Assembly: GCA_027486345.1 (NCBI GenBank)
Contig: JAIXPH010000032.1
Location: 62,001-126,000, forward strand
Direction of reading: 5' to 3'
Source: Paracoccaceae bacterium
GTDB lineage: Bacteria; Pseudomonadota; Alphaproteobacteria; Rhodobacterales; Rhodobacteraceae
Length of the DNA stretch: 64,000 nucleotides
How positions within the stretch are numbered: the stretch's first letter is position 1; each line of letters opens with the position of its first letter. Positions 1 through 11,446 of the stretch are shown piece by piece. The position numbers were made by a program, and so were the translations under genes. The notes beneath the pieces are model-generated. The model worked only from the letters and a program-made list of their open reading frames with translations, was not told the origin of the DNA and searched no databases.

Positions 1-207
1 GCGCGCCACGGCCTGATCCATGATCGCGCGGATCGCGCGCTCGGTCATGCCGGGATAGTGTTCGATCTCCATCGCCGCCAGACGCCCGCCATTGTCGCGG
101 ACCAGACCGGTGAAGGTGACGACGGCGCCGGAGGTGGACAGACCGGCAGCGAAGGCATGGCTTTCCGCGCCAAGGTCAAAAGGGTCTGTCTGCACCGACA
201 AGCGCAT
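1..207 (-). CDS. moaE: Molybdopterin synthase catalytic subunit MoaE (partial)
   Basis: MoaE is the large subunit of molybdopterin synthase. It uses the MoaD thiocarboxylate to put the dithiolene sulfurs on precursor Z during molybdenum cofactor synthesis in the cytoplasm. Only the first 69 codons are present; the gene runs off the left edge. The visible N-terminus has the family pattern, with residues AVVTFTGLVR followed by LEIEHYPGM-like residues (here MEIEHYPGM). The ATG at 205-207 lies one base beyond the moaD stop, so the two subunits are surely co-transcribed. The catalytic C-terminal lysines lie outside the window and cannot be checked. Confidence 0.9.
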   Translation of the reverse strand, partial: MRLSVQTDPFDLGAESHAFAAGLSTSGAVVTFTGLVRDNGGRLAAMEIEHYPGMTERAIRAIMDQAVAR

Positions 208-208
208 C

Positions 209-457
209 TCAGCCCCCGGTCATCGGGGGGAAGAAGGCCACCTCGCGCACACCCGCCAAGGGGGCGTCGAAATCCGCCAGTTCCTGATCCAGAGCCACCC
301 GCAGGGAGGCCAGATCGGCGAAGGCCACGGCATAACGCTCTTCGCGCGCGCGCAGCTCTTCGATCAGGGCGGCAACCGTCGGGGCCGAGGTCTCCAGCCG
401 CTCCCGCGGCAGGCCGATGCGTTCGCGGACCCATGCGAAATAGAGGACATCGATCAT
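209..457 (-). CDS. moaD: Molybdopterin synthase sulfur carrier subunit MoaD
   Basis: This is an 82-residue ubiquitin-fold sulfur carrier that donates sulfur to MoaE in molybdopterin synthesis. The length is normal for MoaD. The protein ends in Gly-Gly (MTGG), the tail that is adenylated and thiocarboxylated. The N-terminus (IDVLYFAWVRERIG) matches the usual first beta strand and helix. It overlaps the end of pgsA by four bases (ATGA) and is followed at once by moaE, so pgsA-moaD-moaE read as one unit. Confidence 0.93.
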   Translation of the reverse strand: MIDVLYFAWVRERIGLPRERLETSAPTVAALIEELRAREERYAVAFADLASLRVALDQELADFDAPLAGVREVAFFPPMTGG

Positions 458-1125
458 GCGCGCGTGTCATCCTTGAGGTAGGGCAGGGATTTGCGGAAAT
501 AATCCCAGCCCGTGATCGCGGTCAGGATCGCCGCAACCCAGATCAGCACCATGCCCCCCCATGCGGCATAAGAGGAGCAATCCTTCGTGCCGCAGAAGGG
601 GATCGGTGCCGCGAGACCCTGCGAAACCAGGTCAGCATATTGCTCAACCGTCTTGCCTTGCAGGCGGATCGCCTCGACATGCTCCAGCCCGGTGCCGAGG
701 AAGAGCACCGCGATGGCGATCATCTGCGCGGTGGTTTTCCACTTGGCCAGTTTCGTGACCTTCAGAAGCCCCGCCTTGGCGCCCAGATATTCGCGCAGGC
801 CCGAGACGAAGACCTCGCGGAACAGGATGATCGTGACGGGCAGGATCAGCCAGGGGTTCATTCCCGAATAACCGGTGATGATGACCAGCGCGATGACGAC
901 CATCGCCTTGTCGGCAATCGGATCAAGCATCGCGCCGAATTTCGATTCCTGCTTCCACAGCCGGGCGAGATAGCCATCGAACCAGTCCGTCACGGCAGCG
1001 GTGACAAAGAGCGTCAGCGCGAACCAATCGGCCCAGGGGCGGTGGAAATACAAAAACATGATCGCGACACCGGGGGCTGCGATCAGGCGAAGGACGGTCA
1101 GGATGTTGGGAAGCGTCCAGGTCAT
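454..1125 (-). CDS. pgsA: CDP-diacylglycerol-glycerol-3-phosphate 3-phosphatidyltransferase
   Basis: This 223-residue membrane enzyme makes phosphatidylglycerophosphate from CDP-diacylglycerol and glycerol-3-phosphate, the committed step to phosphatidylglycerol. The CDP-alcohol phosphotransferase signature is complete: D50-G51-x2-A54-R55-x8-G64-x3-D68-x3-D72. Several hydrophobic segments surround it, as expected. The frame stays open upstream to 1389, but the family N-terminus (MTWTLPNILTVLR) starts at 1125, so that ATG is chosen. The gene leads a pgsA-moaD-moaE unit. In many Rhodobacteraceae uvrC precedes it; here a palindrome-rich spacer and ftsK do instead. Confidence 0.95.
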   Translation of the reverse strand: MTWTLPNILTVLRLIAAPGVAIMFLYFHRPWADWFALTLFVTAAVTDWFDGYLARLWKQESKFGAMLDPIADKAMVVIALVIITGYSGMNPWLILPVTIILFREVFVSGLREYLGAKAGLLKVTKLAKWKTTAQMIAIAVLFLGTGLEHVEAIRLQGKTVEQYADLVSQGLAAPIPFCGTKDCSSYAAWGGMVLIWVAAILTAITGWDYFRKSLPYLKDDTRA

Positions 1126-1216
1126 GATGCCAAAGGGATAAAGGGGAAAACGGCGGGGGGGAAGGGACAAAGCATTGAACGGCGGACCTCGCCGCTTCCG
1201 TCGGTGATCCGGCGGC

Positions 1217-1338
1217 GCGAGGCGCGCAGGCGCGCCTCGCAAGCCATACGCCCTGCCCGCCGCAAAGCGGCGGGCAGGGCAGGGGGGGCTTGGCGCCCCC
1301 GTCGCCGCAAGGGCGGCGACTCCCCCGCCGGATATTTG
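1217..1338. repeat. Compound palindromic element: four tandem hairpins
   Basis: Hairpins follow one another almost without a gap. 1217-1240 has a 10-bp stem (GCGAGGCGCG) and 4-base loop. 1251-1279 has a 13-bp stem (CCCTGCCCGCCGC) and AAA loop. 1284-1300 has a 6-bp stem. 1301-1320 has an 8-bp stem (GTCGCCGC). The block ends with TCCCCCGCCGGATATTTG at 1321-1338. All stems are perfect. The form resembles REP/BIME-like intergenic elements; membership of any named family is not shown. Confidence 0.7.
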
Positions 1339-1385
1339 GGCAACGGGGAAGGCGAGGTGGGTCCTTGCTTGCACCGCAGCGCGAC

Positions 1386-1416
1386 GCAAAAAGCCCGCGC
1401 GGTTGGCGCGGGCTTT
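1386..1416 (-). terminator. Rho-independent terminator of ftsK
   Basis: The inverted repeat AAAGCCCGCGC / GCGCGGGCTTT has a 5-base loop. Read on the minus strand it sits about 20 bases beyond the ftsK stop and runs into a short T tract (TTTTTGCG), the classical intrinsic terminator form. Confidence 0.8.
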
Positions 1417-1435
1417 GAAGGCGATCGATGGGCGC

Positions 1436-4669
<3,234 letters not shown>

Positions 4670-4678
4670 GCCAATGCC

Positions 4679-5857
4679 TCACTGATAGAGACAGTCGCGG
4701 AGCTTGGTCAGCCCGCGCTGCATTTCTTCTTTGGGCGCGACCAGCGCCACCCGGATGTAACCCTTGCCGGGGTTGTCGCCCCCGGCGTCGCGCGACAGGT
4801 AGGCACCCGGCAGCACCCGTACCCCTGTCTCGCGCCACAATGTTAACGCCGCCGCTTCGCCATCCTCGACCGGCAGCCACAGGAAGAACCCGCCCTCGGG
4901 GTTTTCGAACCCCTGAACGCCGGAAAAGACATCCGCCGCGATGCGGAACTTTTCCTGATAGAGCGCAAGGTTTGCAATCACATGCGCCTCATCGGCCCAA
5001 GCGCGTTCGCTGACGCGCTGGACGGGCAAGGGCAAAGGCGCCCCGGCGAAAGAGCGCAACTTGCGGATTTGGGCGATGGATTGCACGCCCCCCGCCACAA
5101 AGCCCGACCGCAGGCCCGGAAGGTTGGAGCGTTTGGACAGCGAATGGAACACACACAGGCGTTCCGGGTCCAGCCCGATGGTCTGGGCCACCTCCAGCGC
5201 GCCGGGGGGTGGGGCGGTGCGCCAGATCTCGGAATAGCATTCATCGGCGAAGATGCGGAAATCATGCTTTTCCGCCAACAGCATCAGCCCTGCCCAATAG
5301 TCACGCGAGGCAATCGACCCCTGGGGATTGGCGGGTGAGCAGAGGTAGGCGATCACGGCGCGGTCCAGCACCTCGGACGGCAGGCTTTCGTAATCGGGCA
5401 GGAAGTTCGTGTGCGCCGTGGCGGGGACATAGACAGGTTCCGCCCCCATCGCCAAGGCGGCGACGGCATAGACCTGATAGAAGGGGTTCGGCATCAGGAT
5501 CACGGGTTTTTGGCCTGCTTTCGCCTCGGGGCACAGCGCGACGGCGGCGTTGAACAGCCCTTCGCGCGTGCCGTTCAGCGCCATGATCCGGTCCTGCGCC
5601 ACGTCCACGCCATAACGGCGGTTTAACCAGCCCGAGATTGCCGCCAGCAGTTCCGGCGTGCCGTCATTGGGGGGATAGACCGCGAAACCGTTGATGGATT
5701 GCGCCATCACCTCGGCCACAAAGGCGGGCATGGGGTGGCGCGGTTCGCCGATGGTCATGGCAATGGGATCGCCGCCGGGCGCATGCGCGTCCAGAAGCTT
5801 CCGCAGACGCGGAAACGCATAGTCAGGCAGGTTCGAAAACCGCTCTGGGAACTGCAT
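4679..5857 (-). CDS. Class I/II PLP-dependent aminotransferase (DapC-like)
   Basis: This is a 392-residue fold-type I aminotransferase. The PLP-binding lysine is K242 in HSLSKRSNLPG, with the cofactor aspartate/tyrosine motif ADECYSE (205-211) and SPANPQG (174-180) in the expected order. Proteins of this subgroup are often annotated as succinyldiaminopimelate transaminase (lysine and peptidoglycan pathway), but the substrate cannot be read from the sequence. The stop lies 9 bases before the ftsK start, so the two genes are probably one transcript. The name DapC is an inference from similarity. Confidence 0.85.
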   Translation of the reverse strand: MQFPERFSNLPDYAFPRLRKLLDAHAPGGDPIAMTIGEPRHPMPAFVAEVMAQSINGFAVYPPNDGTPELLAAISGWLNRRYGVDVAQDRIMALNGTREGLFNAAVALCPEAKAGQKPVILMPNPFYQVYAVAALAMGAEPVYVPATAHTNFLPDYESLPSEVLDRAVIAYLCSPANPQGSIASRDYWAGLMLLAEKHDFRIFADECYSEIWRTAPPPGALEVAQTIGLDPERLCVFHSLSKRSNLPGLRSGFVAGGVQSIAQIRKLRSFAGAPLPLPVQRVSERAWADEAHVIANLALYQEKFRIAADVFSGVQGFENPEGGFFLWLPVEDGEAAALTLWRETGVRVLPGAYLSRDAGGDNPGKGYIRVALVAPKEEMQRGLTKLRDCLYQ

Positions 5858-6024
5858 TCATGCCTCATCCCGGGGTCTATCGCGCCCCGTTTGGACAGAG
5901 GATAACCAAGGATGGCGGCAGGGTCCAGAAAAAGCCTGTCTGCGCGGTGGGTTGGGACGCGCACCTGTGGCCTTTTCGCCCTAGCGGTTGTGCAGCCCGC
6001 CCGGCCCTGACGCGAAACGGGCGT

Positions 6025-7629
6025 TCAGTGGCCTTGGCGCAGGGCAGCGGCCATCTTTTCCGCGATCATGATGGTGGGCGCATTGGTGTTGCCACCAATC
6101 AGACGCGGCATGATCGAGGCGTCGATCACCCGCAGACCGTCGATGCCGCGCAACCGGCAGGCGGGATCAACCACCGCATCGGCATCGCGGCCCATCCGGC
6201 AGGTGCCCACGGGGTGATAGATCGTATCCGCCCGCGCCCGGATATCCGCCGCAATTCCAGCATCGCTGCCGTCATGCGGATACAGCCGCTTGCCGCGCCA
6301 CGGGGCCAAGGGCGGGGCAGCCACCAGCGCCTCCATCTGACGCACACCCGCTGTCAGGGTGTCCAGATCGCGCGGATCGGACAGGAAGTTGGGGTCAATC
6401 CGGGGCGGGCTTGCGGGGTTGGCATCGTAAAGCCCGACATGCCCCCGGCTTTCGGGCCGCAGCACGCAGACATGCAGCGACCAGCCATCCGCCAGATGCA
6501 TCCGGCGCATGTGGTCATCGACAATCGCTACGACAAAATGCGCCTGAAGGTCGGGGCGCGACAGACCGGGGCGCGAGTCGAAGAAGGCACAGCCCTCCGC
6601 CCCTGGCGTGGTCAAAAGGCCGGTGCCATGGGCACTGTAGGGCTTCCATGCCTTGACCAGCCGCATCAGGCCCGCCGGATTGAACCCCACCACATCCGGA
6701 CGGGGCGAGGTGTAAAGGATCGTGTGATCCAGATGGTCTTGCAGGTTGCGCCCCACGCCCTCCAGCGCATGGGCCACCGGGATGCCATGCGCGCGCAGCT
6801 CATCCTCTGGCCCGATGCCCGACAGCAGCAAGAGGTGCGGCGATCCGAAGGCTCCGGCGGACAGGATCACCTCACGCCGCGCGGTCACGGTCAGGCGGCG
6901 GCGTTTATGGTGCAGGATAATGCCCGCGGCGCGGCCATCTTCCAGCACAATCCGCTCGGCCAATGCCCCGGTCAGCACCGTCAGGTTGGGCCGCGCCATT
7001 ACGGGATGCAGGTAGGCCGCCGCCGCCGAACAGCGCTGCCCGCGCAGGGGGCCGGAATGGAACTGCGTGACATCGAACAGCCCCGCGCCCAACTGGCTGG
7101 GACCGTTGAAATCGTCGTTTTCCGGGATTTGCACCAGACCTGCCGCCTGCACAAAGGCACGGCTGGCGGGCTGGGGTGACGGCTGGCGGCGCACCTGCAA
7201 CGGCCCTGCCCCGCCGTGATGATCCGAGCCTCCACCCTCGTGGCTCTCCGCCCGCAGGAACCACGGGCGGACCGACGCCCAATCCCAGCCGTCGGCCCCC
7301 AGATCGGCCCATTCGTCATAATCGCCGGGATGGCCACGCACATAGAGCATGGCGTTGATCGCCGATGATCCTCCAAGCGCCCGCCCGCGCGGTTGATAGC
7401 AACGGCGGTTGTTCAGGTGCTTTTGCGGCTCTGTCCGAAAGGCCCAGTTGTGGATCTTGGGCCGGCCCGAGACCATGGTCGCCACCATCGCCGGGGTGCG
7501 GATCAGGAAGGACCGCCCTGCCCCGCCGGATTCGATCAAACAGACGGTGGTGCCGGGGTCCTCGGTCAGCCGCGCGGCCAGAACAGACCCGGCTGACCCA
7601 CCCCCCACAATGACGTAATCGAAGTGCAT
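6025..7629 (-). CDS. GMC-family FAD-dependent oxidoreductase (choline dehydrogenase-like)
   Basis: This 534-residue flavoprotein belongs to the glucose-methanol-choline family, which oxidises alcohols. The N-terminal dinucleotide-binding motif is VGGGSAG (8-14) with the ribose-binding Glu at about 34. The GMC signature RGRALGGSSAINAM follows at about residue 80-95. The C-terminal block HPVGTCRMG (about 473-481) carries the conserved active-site His, and GNTNAP closes the FAD domain. No signal peptide is seen. The substrate is unknown; BetA-like choline oxidation is possible, but no bet genes are nearby. Confidence 0.88.
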   Translation of the reverse strand: MHFDYVIVGGGSAGSVLAARLTEDPGTTVCLIESGGAGRSFLIRTPAMVATMVSGRPKIHNWAFRTEPQKHLNNRRCYQPRGRALGGSSAINAMLYVRGHPGDYDEWADLGADGWDWASVRPWFLRAESHEGGGSDHHGGAGPLQVRRQPSPQPASRAFVQAAGLVQIPENDDFNGPSQLGAGLFDVTQFHSGPLRGQRCSAAAAYLHPVMARPNLTVLTGALAERIVLEDGRAAGIILHHKRRRLTVTARREVILSAGAFGSPHLLLLSGIGPEDELRAHGIPVAHALEGVGRNLQDHLDHTILYTSPRPDVVGFNPAGLMRLVKAWKPYSAHGTGLLTTPGAEGCAFFDSRPGLSRPDLQAHFVVAIVDDHMRRMHLADGWSLHVCVLRPESRGHVGLYDANPASPPRIDPNFLSDPRDLDTLTAGVRQMEALVAAPPLAPWRGKRLYPHDGSDAGIAADIRARADTIYHPVGTCRMGRDADAVVDPACRLRGIDGLRVIDASIMPRLIGGNTNAPTIMIAEKMAAALRQGH

Positions 7630-7697
7630 CCCCGCCCCCCACGTTTACCGCAGGCTAAGCGGGGCGGGGCGGTCTGCGAAAGGAAAACGTTGCGTAG

Positions 7698-7732
7698 CAA
7701 AGCGCCGCCCCGCTGGACGGGGCGGCGCTTTG
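7698..7732 (-). terminator. Strong hairpin after pheT
   Basis: A perfect 15-bp stem (CAAAGCGCCGCCCCG) with a 5-base loop lies 15 bases beyond the pheT stop. The GC-rich stem ends in CTTTG rather than a long T tract. It most likely ends pheT transcription and shields the GMC oxidoreductase gene downstream. Confidence 0.65.
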
Positions 7733-7746
7733 TCCGTCAACGCGTG

Positions 7747-10158
7747 TCAGCCGCGCAGCGTGCCGCCGGTGGCCTTGGTGACCTTTTCGATGATCTTGGC
7801 CGAAACCGCCTCGATATCCTTGTCGGTCAGGGTCTTGTCGGTGGGTTGCAGGCGGACGGTCAGGGCGATGGATTTCTTGCCCGGTCCCATCTGCGCCTCG
7901 GCCTTGTCGCCGGTGAACTGGTCGAACACGCGCACCGATTCAATCAGCGCCTTGTCGGCCCCTTGGGCGGCATTGACGGCCACCAGCGCCTCGATCCCCT
8001 TGTCCACCACAAAGGCGAAGTCACGGTCCACGGCTTGCAGGTCGCTGATCGCCAAGGCCGGGCGGGTGGCGGTCTTGGCCTTGGGCAGCGGCACATTGGC
8101 GGGCAGGATGGTGAAGGCGACGGCAGGTCCCTTGACCCCCAGTGCCGCCAGCACGCGGGGATGCACCTCGCCGAACGTGGCGAGCATGTTCGGCCCCAGA
8201 CCAATCACACCGGACCGGCCCGGATGCCACCACGCCGCCACCTTGCGTGTCACCTGCACACGGGCGGGCGCACCAAGGGCGGCCAGAACCGCCTCGGCAT
8301 CGGCTTTGGCATCGAACACATCCACCGGACGACGGGAGCCAAACGGATCGCGCGGCGCGGTGTGGCCGACCAGCAGACCGGCGGCTTGCAGATGCTGCTC
8401 CCCCGGTTCGCCACCGTGGAAAGCCGGGCCGATTTCGCACAGCGCCAGATCGGCAAAACCGCGCGCCTGATTGCGGGCGGCCGCACGCAGCAGGCCGGGC
8501 AGCAAATCAGGCCGCAGATGCGTCATCTCGGACGAGATCGGGTTGTCCACCCGCACGGCATCGGCACCGCCGCCGAACAGCTTTGCCGCCTCATGGTCGA
8601 TGAAGCTGTAGGTGACGCATTCGTTGTAGCCCAAGGCGGCCAGCGTGCGGCGGGCGGATTTCTCGCGGCTTTGCGCGGGCGTCAGGATCGGGCGCGGCAC
8701 GCCGTCCTGCGTGCGGCGCAGGGGCTTGCCTTCCAGCTTGGTGAGCGAGGCGATACGGGCGACCTCTTCGACCAGATCCGCCTCACCCAGCACATCGGGG
8801 CGCCATGTCGGCGGGGTGGCCATGTCGCCGTTCAGGGTAAAGCCCAAAGCCTCCAGCGTGCGGCGCTGCTCGTCCTCGGGGATGTCCATCCCGACCAAGG
8901 AAATCACGCGGGCGGGGTCCAGACGGTACGCGCGCGACACATCCGGCACCGCGCCGTCCAGCGCCACGTCAGACGCCTCACCACCGCACAGATCAAGGAT
9001 CATCTGCGTGGCAAGGTCCAAGCCCGGCAGGGTGAAGGCCGGGTCAACGCCACGCTCAAACCGATAGCGCGCGTCGGTGTTGATCTTCAGCGCGCGGCCG
9101 GTGCTGGCGATGGTGATCGGGTCCCAATAGGCCGATTCAAGGAACACATTGACAGTGGCGTCAGAGCAGCCCGACACCTCGCCGCCCATGATCCCGGCCA
9201 AGGATTCCACCCCGGCATCGTCGGAAATCGCCATCATGCCGGGTTTCAGCGTGTAGGACTTGCCGTCCAGCCCAAGAAAGTCTTCGCCGCCTGCCGCCGC
9301 ATGAATCCGCAGCACGCCGCCGGCCACCTTGTCGGCGTCAAAGACGTGCAGCGGGCGGTTCAGCGCAAAGGTGAAGTAGTTGGTGATATCCACCAGAACC
9401 GAGATCGGGCGCAGGCCAATCGCCGTCAGCCGCGCCTGCAACCATGCGGGCGACGGGCCGTTCTTGACCCCCCGGATCACGCGACCGGCAAACAGGGGGC
9501 AGCCCTTGGCTTTCAATTCGGGCGCAATCTCCACCCGCACCGGGCTGGCGAAACCGCCGGTGATCGACGGCACTTCCATCGGTTTCAGCGTCCCCAACCC
9601 GCGCGCCGCCAGATCGCGCGCGATGCCGCGCACGCCCAGCGCATCGGGGCGGTTGGGGGTGATCTTGATGTGGATCATCGGGTCCACAACCTCGGGCCGG
9701 TTCACGGCCAGCCAGTCGGAGAACCGCTGCCCCACCTCACCCGACGGCAGTTCGATGATCCCGTTGTGTTCGTCCGACAGTTCCAGCTCGCGTTCGGAGG
9801 CCATCATGCCGTGGCTTTCCACGCCGCGAATCTTGCCCACCGAAATGGTCACGTCGATCCCCGGCACATAGGTGCCCGGCTTGCACAGCACCACGGTGAT
9901 TCCCGCCCGCGCGTTGGGCGCACCGCAGACGATCTGGCGTTCGCCTTCATCCGTCAGCACGCGGCAGACGCGCAGCTTGTCGGCGTCGGGGTGCTGCTGG
10001 GCATCCAGAATCTTCGCGATGCTGAAGGGGGCCAGCTTCGCGCCACGATCCGCGACCTCTTCGACCTCAAGGCCAAGGTCGGTCAGCGCGTAAAGGATGT
10101 CATCAAGGCTCGCCTCGGTCTCAAGGTGATCCTTCAGCCAGGACAGGGTGAACTTCAT
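7747..10158 (-). CDS. pheT: Phenylalanine-tRNA ligase beta subunit
   Basis: This is the beta chain of the alpha2-beta2 phenylalanyl-tRNA synthetase, which charges tRNA-Phe and carries the editing site. At 803 residues it has the usual length. The domains are in order: the EMAP-like tRNA-binding domain (about 39-150), the B3/B4 editing domain, B5, and the C-terminal anticodon-binding FDX-ACB domain (about 705-803, PALAISDLQAVDRDFAFVVD). pheS is not adjacent: upstream are a small plus-strand ORF and trcR. A strong hairpin follows the stop. Confidence 0.96.
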   Translation of the reverse strand: MKFTLSWLKDHLETEASLDDILYALTDLGLEVEEVADRGAKLAPFSIAKILDAQQHPDADKLRVCRVLTDEGERQIVCGAPNARAGITVVLCKPGTYVPGIDVTISVGKIRGVESHGMMASERELELSDEHNGIIELPSGEVGQRFSDWLAVNRPEVVDPMIHIKITPNRPDALGVRGIARDLAARGLGTLKPMEVPSITGGFASPVRVEIAPELKAKGCPLFAGRVIRGVKNGPSPAWLQARLTAIGLRPISVLVDITNYFTFALNRPLHVFDADKVAGGVLRIHAAAGGEDFLGLDGKSYTLKPGMMAISDDAGVESLAGIMGGEVSGCSDATVNVFLESAYWDPITIASTGRALKINTDARYRFERGVDPAFTLPGLDLATQMILDLCGGEASDVALDGAVPDVSRAYRLDPARVISLVGMDIPEDEQRRTLEALGFTLNGDMATPPTWRPDVLGEADLVEEVARIASLTKLEGKPLRRTQDGVPRPILTPAQSREKSARRTLAALGYNECVTYSFIDHEAAKLFGGGADAVRVDNPISSEMTHLRPDLLPGLLRAAARNQARGFADLALCEIGPAFHGGEPGEQHLQAAGLLVGHTAPRDPFGSRRPVDVFDAKADAEAVLAALGAPARVQVTRKVAAWWHPGRSGVIGLGPNMLATFGEVHPRVLAALGVKGPAVAFTILPANVPLPKAKTATRPALAISDLQAVDRDFAFVVDKGIEALVAVNAAQGADKALIESVRVFDQFTGDKAEAQMGPGKKSIALTVRLQPTDKTLTDKDIEAVSAKIIEKVTKATGGTLRG

Positions 10159-10315
10159 CGTGCGGCCCCTTAAAAAGCGTCGCTTCGGGGATTAGCGCAA
10201 GCGGACGCGAAGGGAAAGGCGGCAGGTGGCGGTTTCCGTTTGCGAAACGGGCTGTTCCGGCATTGACGGGGCTTTCGCCACAATTCGGCGGCGCTTGGGG
10301 GGTAAACCATGGGGC

Positions 10316-10468
10316 ATGGACCCGATACTCGACATCCCGCGCAACCGTAAACCCTCGTCGCATTGGCGGCTGTGCCTGCTCATGGGCTTGACGATCTTGC
10401 TGATCATCCTCCTCTCGACCCGCTTCGAAGAGGTAGGGCTGCTGCTGGCGGCCTTGGCCGTCGCCTGA
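10316..10468 (+). CDS. Hypothetical small single-span membrane protein (50 aa)
   Basis: The reading frame from the ATG at 10316 gives 50 residues: a charged N-terminal third (DPILDIPRNRKPSSHWR), then a hydrophobic helix (LCLLMGLTILLIILLS) and a second hydrophobic stretch (LLLAALAVA). A purine-rich GGGGGGTAAA precedes the start by about 10 bases. The frame opens further upstream, but that part is not membrane-like. It lies divergently from pheT and convergently with trcR. I do not recognise a family; it could be a real small membrane protein or chance. Confidence 0.45.
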   Translation: MDPILDIPRNRKPSSHWRLCLLMGLTILLIILLSTRFEEVGLLLAALAVA

Positions 10469-10474
10469 GGCACC

Positions 10475-10506
10475 ATGAAAAAGGCCCCGACCGTGCGGTC
10501 AGGGCC
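10475..10506 (-). terminator. Terminator of trcR
   Basis: On the minus strand a GGGCCCTGACC / GGTCGGGGCC hairpin with one mismatch and a 4-base loop is followed by TTTTT. It is 45 bases beyond the trcR stop. Confidence 0.75.
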
Positions 10507-10550
10507 CGTCTCGTGCGGTCGCAGATCAGCCGCCACGCAGCGGCAGATGA

Positions 10551-11327
10551 TCAGCGGTCGTCTTCGTCGCTGGACGTGTCATCCGACGTATCGTCCGAGG
10601 TGTCGTCCGACGTGTCATCATTGGGCAGGTTGAAGAAGCTTTCCGCATCCGAGAAATCGGCGGGCGAGGATTTCTCGCTTGCCGGGGACATGGTGAAGGC
10701 TTCCAGACCCGTGGGCATCTTGGGATCGGTGGACATGCCCAGCGATTGTTCGGTGGACACCAGTTTGCGGCGTTCGTCATCGCTCATCACGGTGCCTTCG
10801 GCGGCCTTGCGGCGCGCGGCCTGCTGCACAGCGGTGTCCAACTCGGTCTGCTTGCACAGGCCCAGCGCCACCGGATCGATCGGGGTGATGTTGCCGATGT
10901 TCCAGTGGGTGCGGCCCCGGATGGCCTGAATCGTCGGCTTGGTGGTGCCCACCAGCTTGCCGATGGCGCCATCCGACAGTTCGGGATGGAATTTCACCAG
11001 CCACAGGATGGCGGCCGGGCGGTCCTGACGCTTGGACAGCGGGGTGTAACGCGGGCCGCGGCGCTTTTCTTCACCCACTGCGGCGGCGTTGAACTTCAGC
11101 TTCATGCGGTAAAAGACGTCTTTCTGCGCCTTTTCGATCTCGATCTGGTCCAACTGGTTGTTGGCCACGGGATCGAACCCCTTCACGCCGGTCGCCACGT
11201 CGCCATCGGCGATCCCCTGTACCTCAAGTTCGTGCATGCCGCAGAAATCTGCGATCTGCGCGAAAGAGAGCGTGGTGTTGTCCACCAGCCAGACAGCGGT
11301 GGCCTTGGACATGAGCGGCTTCGACAT
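10551..11327 (-). CDS. trcR: Cell cycle transcriptional regulator TrcR (DUF1013 family)
   Basis: This 258-residue protein belongs to the alphaproteobacterial DUF1013 family, now named TrcR, a cell-cycle regulator thought to act on transcription. The N-terminal two thirds are the conserved domain with helix-turn-helix-like segments (LSFAQIADFCGMHELEVQGIA and LSDGAIGKLVGTTKPTIQAI). The last 20 residues are an acidic repeat of Ser-Asp-Asp-Thr encoded by four near-identical 12-base units. The ATG at 11327 follows AAGGAG at good spacing, so the longer open frame upstream is not used. It is divergent from the RNase T2 gene. Confidence 0.88.
   Translation of the reverse strand: MSKPLMSKATAVWLVDNTTLSFAQIADFCGMHELEVQGIADGDVATGVKGFDPVANNQLDQIEIEKAQKDVFYRMKLKFNAAAVGEEKRRGPRYTPLSKRQDRPAAILWLVKFHPELSDGAIGKLVGTTKPTIQAIRGRTHWNIGNITPIDPVALGLCKQTELDTAVQQAARRKAAEGTVMSDDERRKLVSTEQSLGMSTDPKMPTGLEAFTMSPASEKSSPADFSDAESFFNLPNDDTSDDTSDDTSDDTSSDEDDR
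10567..10614 (-). repeat. 12-bp tandem repeat in the trcR 3' end
   Basis: Four adjacent 12-base units (consensus TCGTCCGACGTG on the plus strand; each differs by one to three bases) encode the TrcR tail as Asp-Thr-Ser-Asp repeats. Units of four codons can change number without shifting frame. Confidence 0.8.
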
Positions 11328-11446
11328 GATGGCTCCTTGCAATATCTCTCTCGGGCCGGGAAAACGGCTGCGGCCGGGCCGCTTTCCGAGTTTTCGGGGA
11401 AGTTGCACGGGGATATAGTCGGATTTCCTTGCAGAGGAAAGCAAAA

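Larger units (their letters stand above)
1126..1435. other. Non-coding spacer between ftsK and pgsA
   Basis: This 310-base stretch holds no credible gene. It contains the ftsK terminator (about 1386-1416), a block of four perfect hairpins (1217-1320) and the sequence GGATATTTG (1330-1338), which also occurs downstream of dnaN. The pgsA promoter should lie close to 1126-1215, but I see no motif there that I would name. Confidence 0.6.

Noticed and set aside
1217-1320. Simple rho-independent terminators for ftsK
   Set aside because: The true terminator with a T tract is at 1386-1416. The four hairpins lack T tracts and are too many to be one terminator.
7624-10173. Very long open frame antisense to pheT, and similar antisense frames over ftsK, flhA, flagellin, fliF, ubiB and dnaA
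   Set aside because: They mirror strong, conserved genes on the other strand, have His/Gly/Arg/Gln-rich low-complexity translations and no recognisable domains. High GC content makes stops rare in antisense frames.
10567-10614. CRISPR-like short repeats
   Set aside because: The 12-base units are directly adjacent with no spacers and lie inside the trcR coding frame.
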